Shown here in pieces: positions 1-6,155 of a stretch of DNA of 9,195 bases. The stretch is from an uncultured Brevinema sp. (GTDB taxonomy: Bacteria > Spirochaetota > Brevinematia > Brevinematales > Brevinemataceae). The first letter of the stretch is position 1; each line of letters opens with the position of its first letter. The notes under the pieces were generated by a model. That model did not search any database and was not told where the DNA came from. It saw nothing but the letters and a program-made list of their open reading frames with translations. The DNA lies in the NCBI GenBank assembly GCA_947036575.1, contig CAMQSH010000072.1, forward strand, positions 1 through 9,195. The letters run 5' to 3'. Position numbers and translations under genes: made by a program.

Positions 1-70
1 ATATGAGAAAACATGCTATAAAAAAATAAAAATAGCTATTACTATTGATAAATCTTTTGACTACCTACTA

Positions 71-104
71 AAAAACACCTTCTTTATTAGAGAGGGTGTT
101 TTTT
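71..104 (-). terminator. Rho-independent terminator (bidirectional) ending the aspG-PTS-pepV operon
   Basis: The arms AAAAACACC (71-79) and GGTGTTTTT (95-103) pair perfectly, and four more pairs (one G-U) extend the stem inward. The A-rich and T-rich flanks provide a U-run on either strand. It starts 27 bp beyond the pepV-like stop codon, so it closes the minus-strand operon. It could also stop a plus-strand gene lying off the left edge; bases 1-70 show no supportable gene. Confidence 0.85.
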
Positions 105-130
105 TGATTAGCTAAAAGTATGATTTTTTC

Positions 131-1519
131 TTAATTGGTATTACATTGAGTTAGTCGATAAATCGCATAGGCATAGATTTTGGTATTTAAAATAATATGA
201 TCTATAGCCATGTATTCATCACTATTATGAGCTATCCCTCTCTCTCCAGGAAAAGAAGGTCCAAAAGCAACAATATTAGGCATAACCTTAGCATAAGTCC
301 CTCCTGTTGTAGTTACAGGCGTACTATTCAAATTAGTTATTTCTTCATAGGCTTTACTTAGCTCAATAACCATAGGATGAGCCAAAGGAAAATTCACGGC
401 AGGCATATGTGTAATAACTTGGAATTCACTAGTGTTAAAAGTGTTTTTCAAGGTGTTTAGCTTATCGTCTATGGGACAATTTATAGGGTATCTTAGGGTC
501 ATTTTTAGAGAAAGAATATCATCTTCAAGATACAGATCATAGATAGTAATCATCAAATCTCCTGTATGCTCATCATGAAAATTAATCCTTAGATCATTGC
601 CATAAATATCCTGTAAGGAACTTGTGATTTGTTGCGTAAAATGCTCGATATTTGTATTTTGTAAAAAATCAGTAGGAAGAATCCCTAGCAATCCTATGAT
701 AGCATTATCTCCTAAATAAGGATTATTAGCAGGAGCTCTTATTCCTTTATAAGCAATTTTAAGGAGATTATGCTCCCTAGATATAGTAATATTTTTTTGT
801 TGTGATAAGAGCTCGAGAGAAGTAATATCTATAGTAGGATCACTTAATTCAAAGACAAATTCACAAAAATCAGGAACAACAGAAGACAAAAAATCTTCAT
901 TAATTTTTTTGAGAAGAATAGCTTTGTTAGGGCATGTTTTTTGAGAAATACTAGCCCTCAACACACCATTTTCTCCATAGACAACAGGATACTTACAATC
1001 TGGAGTAAAGCCCATAAGAGGGGCTTTTTCTTTGTTTAGATAATAAGGAATATCATGGAATCCACTTTCTTCATCGGTACCAAAAATAATTCTTACCCTA
1101 TAGTTACTTTTTACATTTAAATCCATTAATGTTTTTAGAGCAAAAAGACAAGAGAGGATAGGGGATTTGTTGTCCAGTACTCCTCTTCCATAAAGGACAC
1201 CATTGTGTATTTCTGCCCCATAAGGAGGATAAGTCCAGCCACCACCTTCGGGGACGACGTCCAAATGTCCTACAATTCCTATGTAGTCTTCTCCTTGACC
1301 ATATTCTGCATATGCTACGTAGCCGTCGAGATTTACAGTATGAAAGCCCATTTCTTTAGCTTTAGAAAGTACAGTTTCTAAACAAATCCCTATATCTTGT
1401 CCAAAAGGATAATTAGGGAGAGCTTCTTTTTTTACAGACGGAAGTTTTAAGATCTCTTGTATTAATTGTATCAGTTCCTGTTTATGGGTATCTACATAAT
1501 CAAATATTTGTTCTTTCAT
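131..1519 (-). CDS. pepV: PepV-like M20 family dinuclear zinc dipeptidase
   Basis: A 462-residue cytosolic metallopeptidase of the M20 PepV/carnosinase type, expected to cleave dipeptides with an unblocked N-terminus. The zinc site is complete: H85 and D87 in GHLDVVPEG, bridging D116 in GRGVLDNKSP, general base E150 and ligand E151 in GTDEESG, D174 in FTPD, and H431 in GIAHNSDEY. R343 in TLRYP matches the family's substrate-carboxylate arginine. Length matches PepV (about 470). Oddity: in the lid domain the family pattern G-x3-H-x3-P-x2-G-x-NA reads G259-x3-P263-x3-P267-x2-G270-x-NA, so the conserved histidine is proline; activity or specificity may differ. The start is supported by TAGAGG upstream. 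It is the last gene of the operon, 56 bp after the EIIC gene, before a strong terminator. No signal peptide is visible. The family call is firm; the substrate is not known. Confidence 0.9.
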   Translation of the reverse strand: MKEQIFDYVDTHKQELIQLIQEILKLPSVKKEALPNYPFGQDIGICLETVLSKAKEMGFHTVNLDGYVAYAEYGQGEDYIGIVGHLDVVPEGGGWTYPPYGAEIHNGVLYGRGVLDNKSPILSCLFALKTLMDLNVKSNYRVRIIFGTDEESGFHDIPYYLNKEKAPLMGFTPDCKYPVVYGENGVLRASISQKTCPNKAILLKKINEDFLSSVVPDFCEFVFELSDPTIDITSLELLSQQKNITISREHNLLKIAYKGIRAPANNPYLGDNAIIGLLGILPTDFLQNTNIEHFTQQITSSLQDIYGNDLRINFHDEHTGDLMITIYDLYLEDDILSLKMTLRYPINCPIDDKLNTLKNTFNTSEFQVITHMPAVNFPLAHPMVIELSKAYEEITNLNSTPVTTTGGTYAKVMPNIVAFGPSFPGERGIAHNSDEYMAIDHIILNTKIYAYAIYRLTQCNTN

Positions 1520-1575
1520 TTGTGCCTCTAATAAATATTACACATTACAATACTAAGTAAGTATTAATAAAAAAA

Positions 1576-2925
1576 TTATAGTTTAAAATCATCATCGTTA
1601 TCATCAGAAGCGTTTACTTCTTTTTTAGGAGCAGATAGCTCTTCTTTAAGATATTGCTTATCAATTATTTTTAAAAAAGGTATGTACATAAATATTCCCA
1701 AAACTAATAAAATAATTTGTAAAATAGCACCTTTTAATCCTGTTACTAAAAATCCTGAAATAAAAATAGGCGTTGTCCAAGGTATAGAAACTCCATTAGT
1801 ATAAGGGATGATATTCCAAAGCATTGCATAGTAAGCAATAATGATATTGACTGTTGGTACAATGACAAAAGGTATAAACATCAAGGGGTTTAACATAATA
1901 GGAAGTCCATAAATAATAGGCTCATTGATCCCAAAAATCCCTGGTACGAGAGATAAGCCAGATAATTTTCTGATACGTTCACTTTTACAAACAATAAGTG
2001 CGGCAATTAATAAGGATAAAGTGCTTCCAGCTCCTCCAAAAGTAGCAAACATATCTTGAAAAGAACCTGTAATAATATTAGGGAGAGGAGATCCATTTTG
2101 GAAAGCATCTAGATTTTCTAAGGATAAGACTCTTAAAACAGGGTTGAATACAGCTCCGACTACACTGGATCCGTTGATTCCAAAAAACCAAAATAAATGT
2201 AGAAAAACATAGGCAGTAATCATTGCTCCTAATGTATTTCCAGCTTTGGTGAGGGGAGATTGTAAAAAAGTATAAACAAAAGTATGGATATCCTTATAAG
2301 GAGTAAAATCAAAAATTGTTTTAATGATAAATATGACAAGCATTACTACTGCAGATGGAATTAACACTTCAAAAGATCGAGCAACAGCAGGGGGTACAGC
2401 TTCGGGTAATCGAATAATCCACCCTTTTTTCCATGCTTTTGCAAAGATAGAGACAGAAAATATTGAAGTAATCAATCCTATAAAAATTCCTTTTGATCCC
2501 ATCCAAGCTAAAGGAATACTATTAATCATATATATTTCAGTAGCATTAGGTGGGGTAAATATTGTGACAAAAGGAGTAAGGATGAAAAAAGAGACTAAAG
2601 CTATAATAGCAGATGAGATTCCATCAACATCTTCTTGACGACCAAAAGAATAACCAACACCTAATACAGTAAGAATAGTCATGACATCAAAAGTAGCTTT
2701 AACAGGCTGTACTAAACGGGATGCCCAACCATCTCCAAAAAATTGTGCCCAAAAATCTACCCAACCAGGGATAGGAAAGTTAGCGACTAATAAAAATAAT
2801 GATCCTATAATCAACAAAGGTGATGAAATCAAAAAACCATCTCTAATAGCTAGTAAGTATTTATTTTTTCCTATTTTTTCGGCAATAGGCATAAGAACAT
2901 CTTCTAACATTTGCATAAAATTCAT
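1576..2925 (-). CDS. celB: PTS lactose/cellobiose-family permease, EIIC component
   Basis: A 449-residue polytopic membrane protein with about ten hydrophobic segments, the transport channel of a lactose/cellobiose/chitobiose-type phosphotransferase system. It translocates a sugar while EIIB phosphorylates it. Family marks are HLFWFFGING (243-252) and GINEP (332-336); H243 and E335 correspond to the substrate-contacting His and Glu known from the ChbC structure. The length is typical (430-450). The C-terminus is a short charged tail (KKEVNASDDNDDDFKL) that is probably cytosolic. The AGGAG site at 2931-2935 sets the start. It lies 39 bp after EIIB and 56 bp before the dipeptidase gene. Sequence motifs cannot separate cellobiose, chitobiose and lactose as substrate; the glycosylasparaginase neighbour points to an N-acetylglucosamine-containing compound (inference). 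Confidence 0.92.
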   Translation of the reverse strand: MNFMQMLEDVLMPIAEKIGKNKYLLAIRDGFLISSPLLIIGSLFLLVANFPIPGWVDFWAQFFGDGWASRLVQPVKATFDVMTILTVLGVGYSFGRQEDVDGISSAIIALVSFFILTPFVTIFTPPNATEIYMINSIPLAWMGSKGIFIGLITSIFSVSIFAKAWKKGWIIRLPEAVPPAVARSFEVLIPSAVVMLVIFIIKTIFDFTPYKDIHTFVYTFLQSPLTKAGNTLGAMITAYVFLHLFWFFGINGSSVVGAVFNPVLRVLSLENLDAFQNGSPLPNIITGSFQDMFATFGGAGSTLSLLIAALIVCKSERIRKLSGLSLVPGIFGINEPIIYGLPIMLNPLMFIPFVIVPTVNIIIAYYAMLWNIIPYTNGVSIPWTTPIFISGFLVTGLKGAILQIILLVLGIFMYIPFLKIIDKQYLKEELSAPKKEVNASDDNDDDFKL

Positions 2926-2964
2926 GTAAATCTCCTAATATAATATATTATAACCCTATATTAA

Positions 2965-3291
2965 TTATTTTTGATCATTTTCTTTTATCATTTTAATTGC
3001 TTGCTTGAGAACTTTACTTCCATCCATTAAGGCATAATCTTGTGTATCTAATAAAGCAATAGGAATATTAGTACTGGCATAACGTTCTTTCATGTCTTCA
3101 TAAAAATGTCTCACTTGAGGTCCTAATAAAATACAATCTGGCTTTTCATCTGTAATCAATCCATGAGCTTTAACCATAGGGTAGGCATCGATTGTTACAG
3201 GAACTTGTTTTTCTTCTGCCACTTTTCGCATTTTAGAAACCATTAAACTAGTGGACATCCCAGCTTCACAAAATAAAAATATTTTTTTCAT
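2965..3291 (-). CDS. celA: PTS lactose/cellobiose-family EIIB component
   Basis: A 108-residue cytosolic protein that accepts phosphate from EIIA on a cysteine and passes it to the sugar held by EIIC. The active-site loop is FCEAGMSTSLMVSKM, with phospho-cysteine C8 directly after the first beta strand, as in ChbB/CelA proteins (about 105 residues). The start is supported by GAGGAAG just upstream (about 3295-3301). It sits between the glycosylasparaginase gene (45 bp away) and EIIC (39 bp away), consistent with one transcript. The usual third partner, a helical-bundle EIIA of about 100 residues with an active histidine, is not encoded in the operon or elsewhere in the window, so it must be supplied from another locus. 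Confidence 0.93.
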   Translation of the reverse strand: MKKIFLFCEAGMSTSLMVSKMRKVAEEKQVPVTIDAYPMVKAHGLITDEKPDCILLGPQVRHFYEDMKERYASTNIPIALLDTQDYALMDGSKVLKQAIKMIKENDQK

Positions 3292-3336
3292 TATTCTTCC
3301 TCATTTTATATTTTTTTTGATTAATCATCTGATTTA

Positions 3337-4299
3337 CTATATCGTAATCGTATCTCTATGCGTTTTTTTATACCAAGCTTGAAGCCATTCTTCGCTTGCT
3401 TTTTCTATGATAGTTTTTTGTTCTTTTCTATGGGCAATAAATACTGTTGCAGGAATATCTTGTGTTGAGACGACAAAAGAATATTCTACATTAGTAGCGA
3501 TTCCCCATTCCCCTTTGTTATTGAGGATAGCTAAAGAAATCGCACCACAATGATTTCGTTTTTTTAGCATTTTTTGTTCAAAGCGATTGAGCGCTTTTTC
3601 GCCGGCTTCCATAGGAGAAAGTCCTTCTTCCATAAGTCTTACCACTTCATAGGAGAGACAGCCCTTCATGATATCTTCTCCAAGCCCTGTTGCAACACAG
3701 CCACCAACTTCTGAATCTACATAAATACCAGAACCAGAAAAAGGAGAATCACCCACACGTCCAGATTTTTTCATAAATAAACCACTTGTTGAGACAGCCG
3801 CCGCCATAGACCCTTTTTGATCAAGAGTCACAGCACCAACAGTATCATGCCCGTCATAGGGGGAAAGATTTTTTAGTAATATATCTTGCTTTTTTTGCTC
3901 CCAAGCTTTTTGAGCTCTTTCAGTGAGCATATTTTTAAAAGGTAAATGTTGCTTTTGAGCTTCTATGGTAGCTCCTTCACCAACTAAAAAACAATTAAAA
4001 CGATCTGTTGATATTTTTTTTGCAAGGCCAATAGGATTTGCAATGTTTTTTACTCCAGCAACGCCCCCAAAATCCCAAGTATCTCCGTCAAAAAATGCAG
4101 CATCTAACTCTACAACACCATCAGTATTGGGTAAGCCACCACAACCTACAGATTTATAGAAAGGATAATCTTCTATTTTTTTGATTGCGTGCTCAACAAT
4201 ATCTGATGCTTTTTTTGTCCCTATGGCTAACTCTTTAGATGCTTCAAAACAAGCATCAAAAGCCATACACCAAGTAGCGATAAAGCCCCATTGTTTCAT
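3337..4299 (-). CDS. aspG: N4-(beta-N-acetylglucosaminyl)-L-asparaginase (glycosylasparaginase), Ntn hydrolase
   Basis: A 320-residue glycosylasparaginase of the isoaspartyl peptidase/L-asparaginase-2 Ntn-hydrolase family. The enzyme hydrolyses the amide joining N-acetylglucosamine to asparagine, the core bond of N-linked glycans. The self-cleavage site is HDTVGAV: cleavage between D152 and T153 would free T153 as the N-terminal nucleophile. GRVGDSPFSGSGIY (180-193) carries the Arg and Asp that bind the substrate amino acid, followed by the glycine-rich GGCVATGLGED. The N-terminus (MKQWGFIATW) starts almost at the mature region of secreted relatives, so there is no signal peptide and the protein should be cytosolic. 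AGGAG at 4305-4309 fixes the start. It is first in the operon, directly behind the promoter, ahead of EIIB, EIIC and the dipeptidase. Related threonine aspartylglucosaminidases and plant-type asparaginases are less likely given this motif set. Confidence 0.92.
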   Translation of the reverse strand: MKQWGFIATWCMAFDACFEASKELAIGTKKASDIVEHAIKKIEDYPFYKSVGCGGLPNTDGVVELDAAFFDGDTWDFGGVAGVKNIANPIGLAKKISTDRFNCFLVGEGATIEAQKQHLPFKNMLTERAQKAWEQKKQDILLKNLSPYDGHDTVGAVTLDQKGSMAAAVSTSGLFMKKSGRVGDSPFSGSGIYVDSEVGGCVATGLGEDIMKGCLSYEVVRLMEEGLSPMEAGEKALNRFEQKMLKKRNHCGAISLAILNNKGEWGIATNVEYSFVVSTQDIPATVFIAHRKEQKTIIEKASEEWLQAWYKKTHRDTITI

Positions 4300-4333
4300 A
4301 GTTTTCTCCTGAAATATTAAAATGATATTTTAG

Positions 4334-4361
4334 ATTATGGCATATTGTAGGAATTTGTCAA
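4334..4361 (-). promoter_or_regulatory. Sigma-70-type promoter of the aspG-PTS-pepV operon
   Basis: On the minus strand TTGACA (4356-4361) and CATAAT (4334-4339) are 16 bp apart, with TATG just before the -10 (extended -10). The predicted start near 4327 leaves a leader of about 27 nt before aspG with its AGGAG site. No competing promoter of this quality is seen in the short gaps between the four genes. Confidence 0.75.
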
Positions 4362-4394
4362 TAGATTTTTTCATAGAAACATCTTTATTTGTGG

Positions 4395-4420
4395 CCCTTT
4401 AAATACGGTTTTATTTAGGG
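4395..4420. promoter_or_regulatory. Imperfect inverted repeat between two divergent promoters, possible operator
   Basis: CCC (4395-4397) then TAAATA (4400-4405) pair with TATTTA (4412-4417) then GGG (4418-4420), with a two-base bulge and a six-base centre. It lies upstream of the -35 elements of both the aspG operon and the SRPBCC-marR operon, where an activator or repressor could act. There is no T-run, so it is not a terminator. No regulator family is recognised from it. Confidence 0.3.
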
Positions 4421-4478
4421 AGCAAATATGAACATATAGGTATAATAATTGTTGTGAAAAATTATTTTCAGAAAATAC

Positions 4479-4507
4479 TTGACAATTTATAAGGTATATG
4501 ATATTAT
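4479..4507 (+). promoter_or_regulatory. Sigma-70-type promoter of the SRPBCC-marR operon
   Basis: TTGACA (4479-4484) and TATTAT (4502-4507) are 17 bp apart, with TATGA preceding the -10. The predicted start is near 4514, giving a leader of about 70 nt. This placement argues against translation starting at the TTG that overlaps the -35 and supports the downstream ATG at 4587. Confidence 0.75.
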
Positions 4508-4526
4508 AATAAGTGTGATTATTATA
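4505..4526. promoter_or_regulatory. Perfect inverted repeat overlapping the -10 and start site, candidate MarR operator
   Basis: The arms TATAATAA (4505-4512) and TTATTATA (4519-4526) are exact reverse complements around GTGTGA. The 22-bp site covers the -10 and the predicted transcription start of the operon that encodes a MarR protein, the usual position and size for an autorepressing MarR dimer site. The arms are pure A/T, so chance is not negligible in this DNA. Confidence 0.5.
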
Positions 4527-4586
4527 TGCAAACTTACTATAATAATTATAAGCTATAAAATTATAAATAAAAAAGGAGTCTTTACT

Positions 4587-5003
4587 ATGTTTTATAAAGA
4601 GTATTCAGTAACAGGAAAGGTAAGCCTAGAAAAGGTATGGAGTTTCTATAAAGATGTGTCAAAATGGTCTACATGGGATAAAAATTTAAATAAAGTAGAG
4701 TTACAAGGTGATTTTCAAAATGGTAGTACAGGACTTATGTTTTTGGCTATGCCAAATACTCCTCCAGTAACATTTACCTTAGAAAGAGTCATAAAAAATG
4801 AGCGTTTTTTATCTGTTTCTTCTTTAGGATCTGTTACTATAAAGATAGACCATCTTATAGCCCAAAATACTGATGAAGAAATAATAATTACACATATTGT
4901 TACAGTTGAAGGAGATAATGAAAATATGGTACAAGGAATTGGTACTAATTTGACAAACAATCTTAAAGAATGTATGGAAAATATTTTATTATTATCTAAA
5001 TAA
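4587..5003 (+). CDS. SRPBCC/START-fold small-ligand-binding protein (polyketide cyclase-like)
   Basis: A 138-residue cytosolic protein with the SRPBCC (Bet v 1-like) pattern: an N-terminal beta strand (MFYKEYSVTGKVSLEKVWSF), the helix-turn KDVSKWSTWDKNL (a W-xx-W-D motif typical of these proteins), strands with GSTGLMFLAM, TFTLERVIKNERF and EIIITHIVTVEG, and a long C-terminal amphipathic helix (VQGIGTNLTNNLKECMENILLL). The fold holds hydrophobic small molecules in a cavity; the ligand cannot be read from sequence. A longer frame opens upstream, but this ATG has AAAAGGAG eight bases ahead and lies downstream of the promoter. It is first in an operon with a MarR regulator 15 bp downstream, so it may sense, sequester or modify the compound to which MarR responds (inference). 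Confidence 0.8.
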   Translation: MFYKEYSVTGKVSLEKVWSFYKDVSKWSTWDKNLNKVELQGDFQNGSTGLMFLAMPNTPPVTFTLERVIKNERFLSVSSLGSVTIKIDHLIAQNTDEEIIITHIVTVEGDNENMVQGIGTNLTNNLKECMENILLLSK

Positions 5004-5018
5004 AAAAGGAGAGAAATA

Positions 5019-5462
5019 ATGGATTTTGAATTTTCAGAGGAAAAGAGTATTGGTTTGTTGTTTTGGCAAACTTCGATGTTATGGAAAAGAGATATCAATA
5101 AGATACTTGTTAATTTTGATATTACACACACACAATATGTAATTTTAGCAGTGATTTTTCATTTGGATAAATCTAGTGAAAAAGCTACTCAGAAAACTAT
5201 ATCTAATATTTCAATGATTGATACGATGACCATATCAAAGACAGTACGATTAATGCAAGTAAAAAATCTAATTGAGAGAATAGAAGATCCTCAAGATAGT
5301 AGAGCTAAGATAATAAAAATAACAATAAAAGGTATAGAAATTTTAGAAAAAGCCATACCTGCTATAGAAAGTATTGATAAGAAATTTTTTATGTTATCAA
5401 ATGAAGAATTAGAAAATTTTGTAAATTTAATGACAAAATTAAAAATACTTAATAATAAGTAA
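5019..5462 (+). CDS. MarR family winged-helix transcriptional regulator
   Basis: A 147-residue homodimeric regulator. It shows the MarR order: dimerisation helix with LLFWQTSMLWKRDINKIL (13-30), FDITHTQYVILAVI (33-46), a helix-turn-helix around TQKTISNISMIDTMTISKTVRLMQVKNLI (57-85), the wing with the family signature ERIEDPQDSRAK (86-97), then two C-terminal helices ending in TKLKILNNK. Normal family length (140-150). AGGAG at 5007-5011, seven bases before ATG, supports the start. It follows the SRPBCC gene by 15 bp and is co-transcribed with it; the likely target is its own promoter through the inverted repeat at 4505-4526, and perhaps the divergent aspG operon. MarR proteins generally release DNA on binding small aromatic or oxidising compounds; the effector here is unknown. 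No convincing terminator follows it. Confidence 0.93.
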   Translation: MDFEFSEEKSIGLLFWQTSMLWKRDINKILVNFDITHTQYVILAVIFHLDKSSEKATQKTISNISMIDTMTISKTVRLMQVKNLIERIEDPQDSRAKIIKITIKGIEILEKAIPAIESIDKKFFMLSNEELENFVNLMTKLKILNNK

Positions 5463-5509
5463 TAAATATAATACGATTCTAGTAATTAAGAAAAGGTATT
5501 TTTTGTTAT

Positions 5510-5704
5510 TTAATCAGTTATTATTTCACTTAATATATAAACCATACCCATAAAAGCTCCTATACTTATTAGGATAGGCATTGTTGGTGAAATAACACTT
5601 CCTTTAAAAGAAAGTCTTATACCTCCTATAAGTAATTGAATAAAAGCACCTACTATACCACCTATAATAGAACCATTTATAATTTTTTTTATATTTTTCT
5701 TCAT
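5510..5704 (-). CDS. Small two-helix membrane protein of unknown function
   Basis: A 64-residue hydrophobic protein: a lysine-rich cytosolic N-terminus (MKKNIKKI), a glycine-rich membrane helix at about 10-30 (GSIIGGIVGAFIQLLIGGI), a short polar loop (RLSFKGSVISPTM) and a second helix at about 44-60, ending in EIITD. The GxxxG-like spacing in helix 1 suits helix packing or oligomerisation. I do not recognise the family. A strong ribosome site (TAATAGGAGAAT, AGGAG at 5712-5716) with normal spacing to ATG argues that it is real. It converges on marR with a 47-bp gap and no obvious terminator, and is transcribed alone. It might be a glycine-zipper membrane protein, a toxin-like peptide or a piece of a larger family; the sequence does not decide. 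Confidence 0.7.
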   Translation of the reverse strand: MKKNIKKIINGSIIGGIVGAFIQLLIGGIRLSFKGSVISPTMPILISIGAFMGMVYILSEIITD

Positions 5705-5716
5705 ATAAATTCTCCT

Positions 5717-6017
5717 ATTAAAATACTATTTCTCCCAATCCTACAATAATTAATTATTTATTACTATTTTAAAATCATTAAAAATGATAATATTGGATTT
5801 TTCTTTAGTATAGAGTTTATATATGAGTAATAGGTTGTCTAATATCTTCTAGTCTTTATTACCTCTCTTTTCTTTAATTATATCATAATATTTAATAAAT
5901 TCAATCTCTATATTCTATCAATTGTTAACTATCTTAATTGTATTATTGGCAAGTTTTTACACTTATTATTCAACTTTTCATGTGTATGTTATATGGTATA
6001 TTTTATATTTTTAAGGA
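5717..6017. other. Gene-free AT-rich intergenic stretch
   Basis: No supportable gene lies on either strand; every frame is broken by frequent stops. It must contain the minus-strand promoter for the small membrane protein; the best match I see (TAGACA, near 5840, with a weak TAAACT-like -10) is poor. A short inverted repeat ATCATT-AAA-AATGAT occurs at 5774-5788 but is A/T-dominated. No RNA gene, mobile-element end or remnant is recognised. Confidence 0.6.
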
Positions 6018-6046
6018 TTGCTATATAAATAAAAATAGAGTATAAT
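6018..6046 (+). promoter_or_regulatory. Promoter of the FMN-binding lipoprotein gene
   Basis: TTGCTA (6018-6023) and a consensus TATAAT (6041-6046) are 17 bp apart. The predicted start near 6052 leaves a leader of about 100 nt, unusually long for this window, and a hairpin begins almost at the 5' end. Confidence 0.7.
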
Positions 6047-6054
6047 GTCTTGTA

Positions 6055-6091
6055 AGATACTTTGAGTATATTGAAAAATATTAGAGTATCT
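6055..6091 (+). promoter_or_regulatory. 5' leader hairpin with GAAA tetraloop
   Basis: Bases 6055-6065 (AGATACTTTGA) pair with 6081-6091 (TTAGAGTATCT), 11 pairs including two G-U. After a three-base bulge (GTA), TATT (6069-6072) pairs with AATA (6077-6080) around a GAAA loop. It starts within a few bases of the predicted transcript end, as expected of a 5'-stabilising or regulatory structure. It lacks a T-run, so it is not a terminator. No known riboswitch class is recognised. Confidence 0.45.
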
Positions 6092-6139
6092 AACTAATTA
6101 CAATAATTAAAATCAATAACAAGTTTATTGAAAAATATT
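6069..6139 (+). repeat. Two copies of a 14-base direct repeat in the leader
   Basis: TATTGAAAAATATT occurs at 6069-6082 (apex of the leader hairpin) and again at 6126-6139, ending five bases before the AGGAG (6145-6149) of the FMN-binding gene. Each copy can form TATT-GAAA-AATA. A/T composition raises the chance of coincidence. Confidence 0.5.
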
Positions 6140-6155
6140 TTTATAGGAGATTAAA

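Noticed and set aside
1549..1565. Inverted repeat AATACT-AAGTA-AGTATT between EIIC and pepV
   Set aside because: Short and A/T-rich without a T-run; too weak to call an attenuator or a separate promoter.
2324..2929. Plus-strand open frames within the EIIC gene
   Set aside because: They are antisense to a clear permease gene, with low-complexity translations and no ribosome sites.
4479..4586. A TTG-started extension of the SRPBCC gene adding 36 residues
   Set aside because: The TTG overlaps the -35 of a good promoter, no ribosome site precedes it, and the ATG at 4587 has AAAAGGAG at correct spacing and begins the fold.
4715..5131. Minus-strand open frame of 138 codons across the SRPBCC-marR junction
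   Set aside because: It lies antisense to two well-supported genes, has no recognisable domain and no ribosome site.
5468..5504. Possible marR terminator (AATAC and GTATT followed by T-run)
   Set aside because: Only a five-pair stem with a loop of about 20 bases; not convincing.
5774..5788. ATCATT-AAA-AATGAT inverted repeat in the gene-free stretch
   Set aside because: Expected by chance in DNA this AT-rich and not placed against a convincing promoter.
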